6,724 nt of DNA from a bacterium (GTDB taxonomy: Bacteria; Patescibacteriota; Minisyncoccia; Moranbacterales; UBA2206): NCBI GenBank assembly GCA_021779205.1, contig JAJYBE010000048.1, positions 1-6,724 on the forward strand, in the 5' to 3' direction. The position numbers were made by a program, and so were the translations under genes. Under the pieces are notes generated by a model. The model had not been told where the DNA came from, did not search any database, and worked only from the letters and a program-made list of their open reading frames with translations. This document shows positions 6,613 to 6,724 of this stretch, piece after piece; the first letter of the stretch is position 1; each line of letters starts with the position of its first letter.

Positions 6613-6724
6613 GAGACACCGCACAGAAAACCCGTTCGCCTTGGAATTGGTGTTACGGTTAACCGTGGCGTTAGTGGAATTGAGATTGCGGTTCCATGCA
6701 CTCGTGCTAGAGGGAGACGACGAC
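6613..6724 (-). repeat. Probable DGR template repeat (TR), extending off the window edge
   Basis: The segment lies just upstream of the DGR reverse transcriptase, on the same strand, where TRs are commonly found. Frame codons counted from TGG (6696-6694) read W-N-R-N-L-N-S-T-N and onward to GFSVRCL (6633-6613), the last strand of the FGE-sulfatase/C-type-lectin-like fold used by many DGR targets. Eight of the 20 codons after the Trp are AAC or AAT. No codon of the 27 between 6693 and 6613 has A in the third position. The last 22 bases (6634-6613) contain no A at all, like an initiation-of-mutagenic-homing region. G+C is 60 of 112 bases, well above the surroundings. The frame stays open from the window edge to a TAA at 6552-6550, but the tail (LQYPKKMQ…) does not look like protein. 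The alternative is that this is the variable repeat ending a target gene; the intact Asn codons and the position favour TR. The 5' boundary and the promoter of the TR RNA are off the window. Confidence 0.8.

Noticed and set aside
6510..6701. 63-codon minus-strand open frame overlapping the TR and the start of the RT
   Set aside because: It is in a different frame from GFSVRCL, has no protein-like features, and the TR codon pattern supports the other frame.

Overview
All supported genes lie on the minus strand, so the window reads from right (6724) to left (1). The DNA is AT-rich with compact gene spacing. Genes start in AT-rich leaders with little or no Shine-Dalgarno sequence, yet three good sigma70-type promoters are visible. 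The combination of a small AT-rich genome style, a MacB/LolD-like ATPase with a long extra C-terminal region, an M64-like membrane-anchored peptidase relative, a DUF4143-type ATPase and a diversity-generating retroelement (DGR) points to an uncultivated bacterium, most plausibly Patescibacteria/CPR. This taxonomic call is an inference from gene style; no marker gene is present. TGA ends the reverse transcriptase gene and no gene needs an internal TGA, so the standard bacterial code fits.

Right end (6724 to 5332): the core of a DGR. A reverse transcriptase of 399 aa (6531-5332) carries DGR-type motifs: LDISGYF, GLPIGNLTSQ with SQ instead of SP, and YVDD. Directly upstream is a GC-richer segment (6724-6613, 60 of 112 bases G or C) that looks like the template repeat (TR). 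In one frame it reads as the end of a C-type-lectin/FGE-like domain finishing in GFSVRCL. It is packed with AAC/AAT codons, has no A at any third codon position over 27 codons, and ends in a 22-base stretch without A. Between TR and RT lies an 8-bp inverted repeat and a nested 12-bp palindrome. The variable-repeat target gene and any Avd accessory gene are not in the window and probably lie beyond position 6724.

Centre (5343 to 4074): an AAA_14/DUF4143 ATPase gene with its own promoter (TTGACT, 17 bp, TATACT). The -10 box is embedded in an 18-bp perfect palindrome, and part of the palindrome is repeated across the start codon, which suggests autoregulation.

Left of centre (4018 to 2321): a promoter (TTGACC, 17 bp, TATAAT) drives a two-gene unit. 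The first gene encodes a small membrane-anchored protein with a Cna-B/carboxypeptidase-regulatory-like fold. The second encodes a two-TM protein with an M64-like external domain whose HExxH motif reads HLLGH, so the catalytic Glu is missing.

Left end (2276 to 1): an extended -10 promoter drives an ABC exporter operon of the MacB/LolD type. It comprises a 450-aa ATPase with an additional helical C-terminal region and an FtsX/MacB-like permease cut off by the window edge. No tRNA, rRNA, CRISPR array or insertion sequence was seen, and no intergenic stretch exceeds 300 bp.
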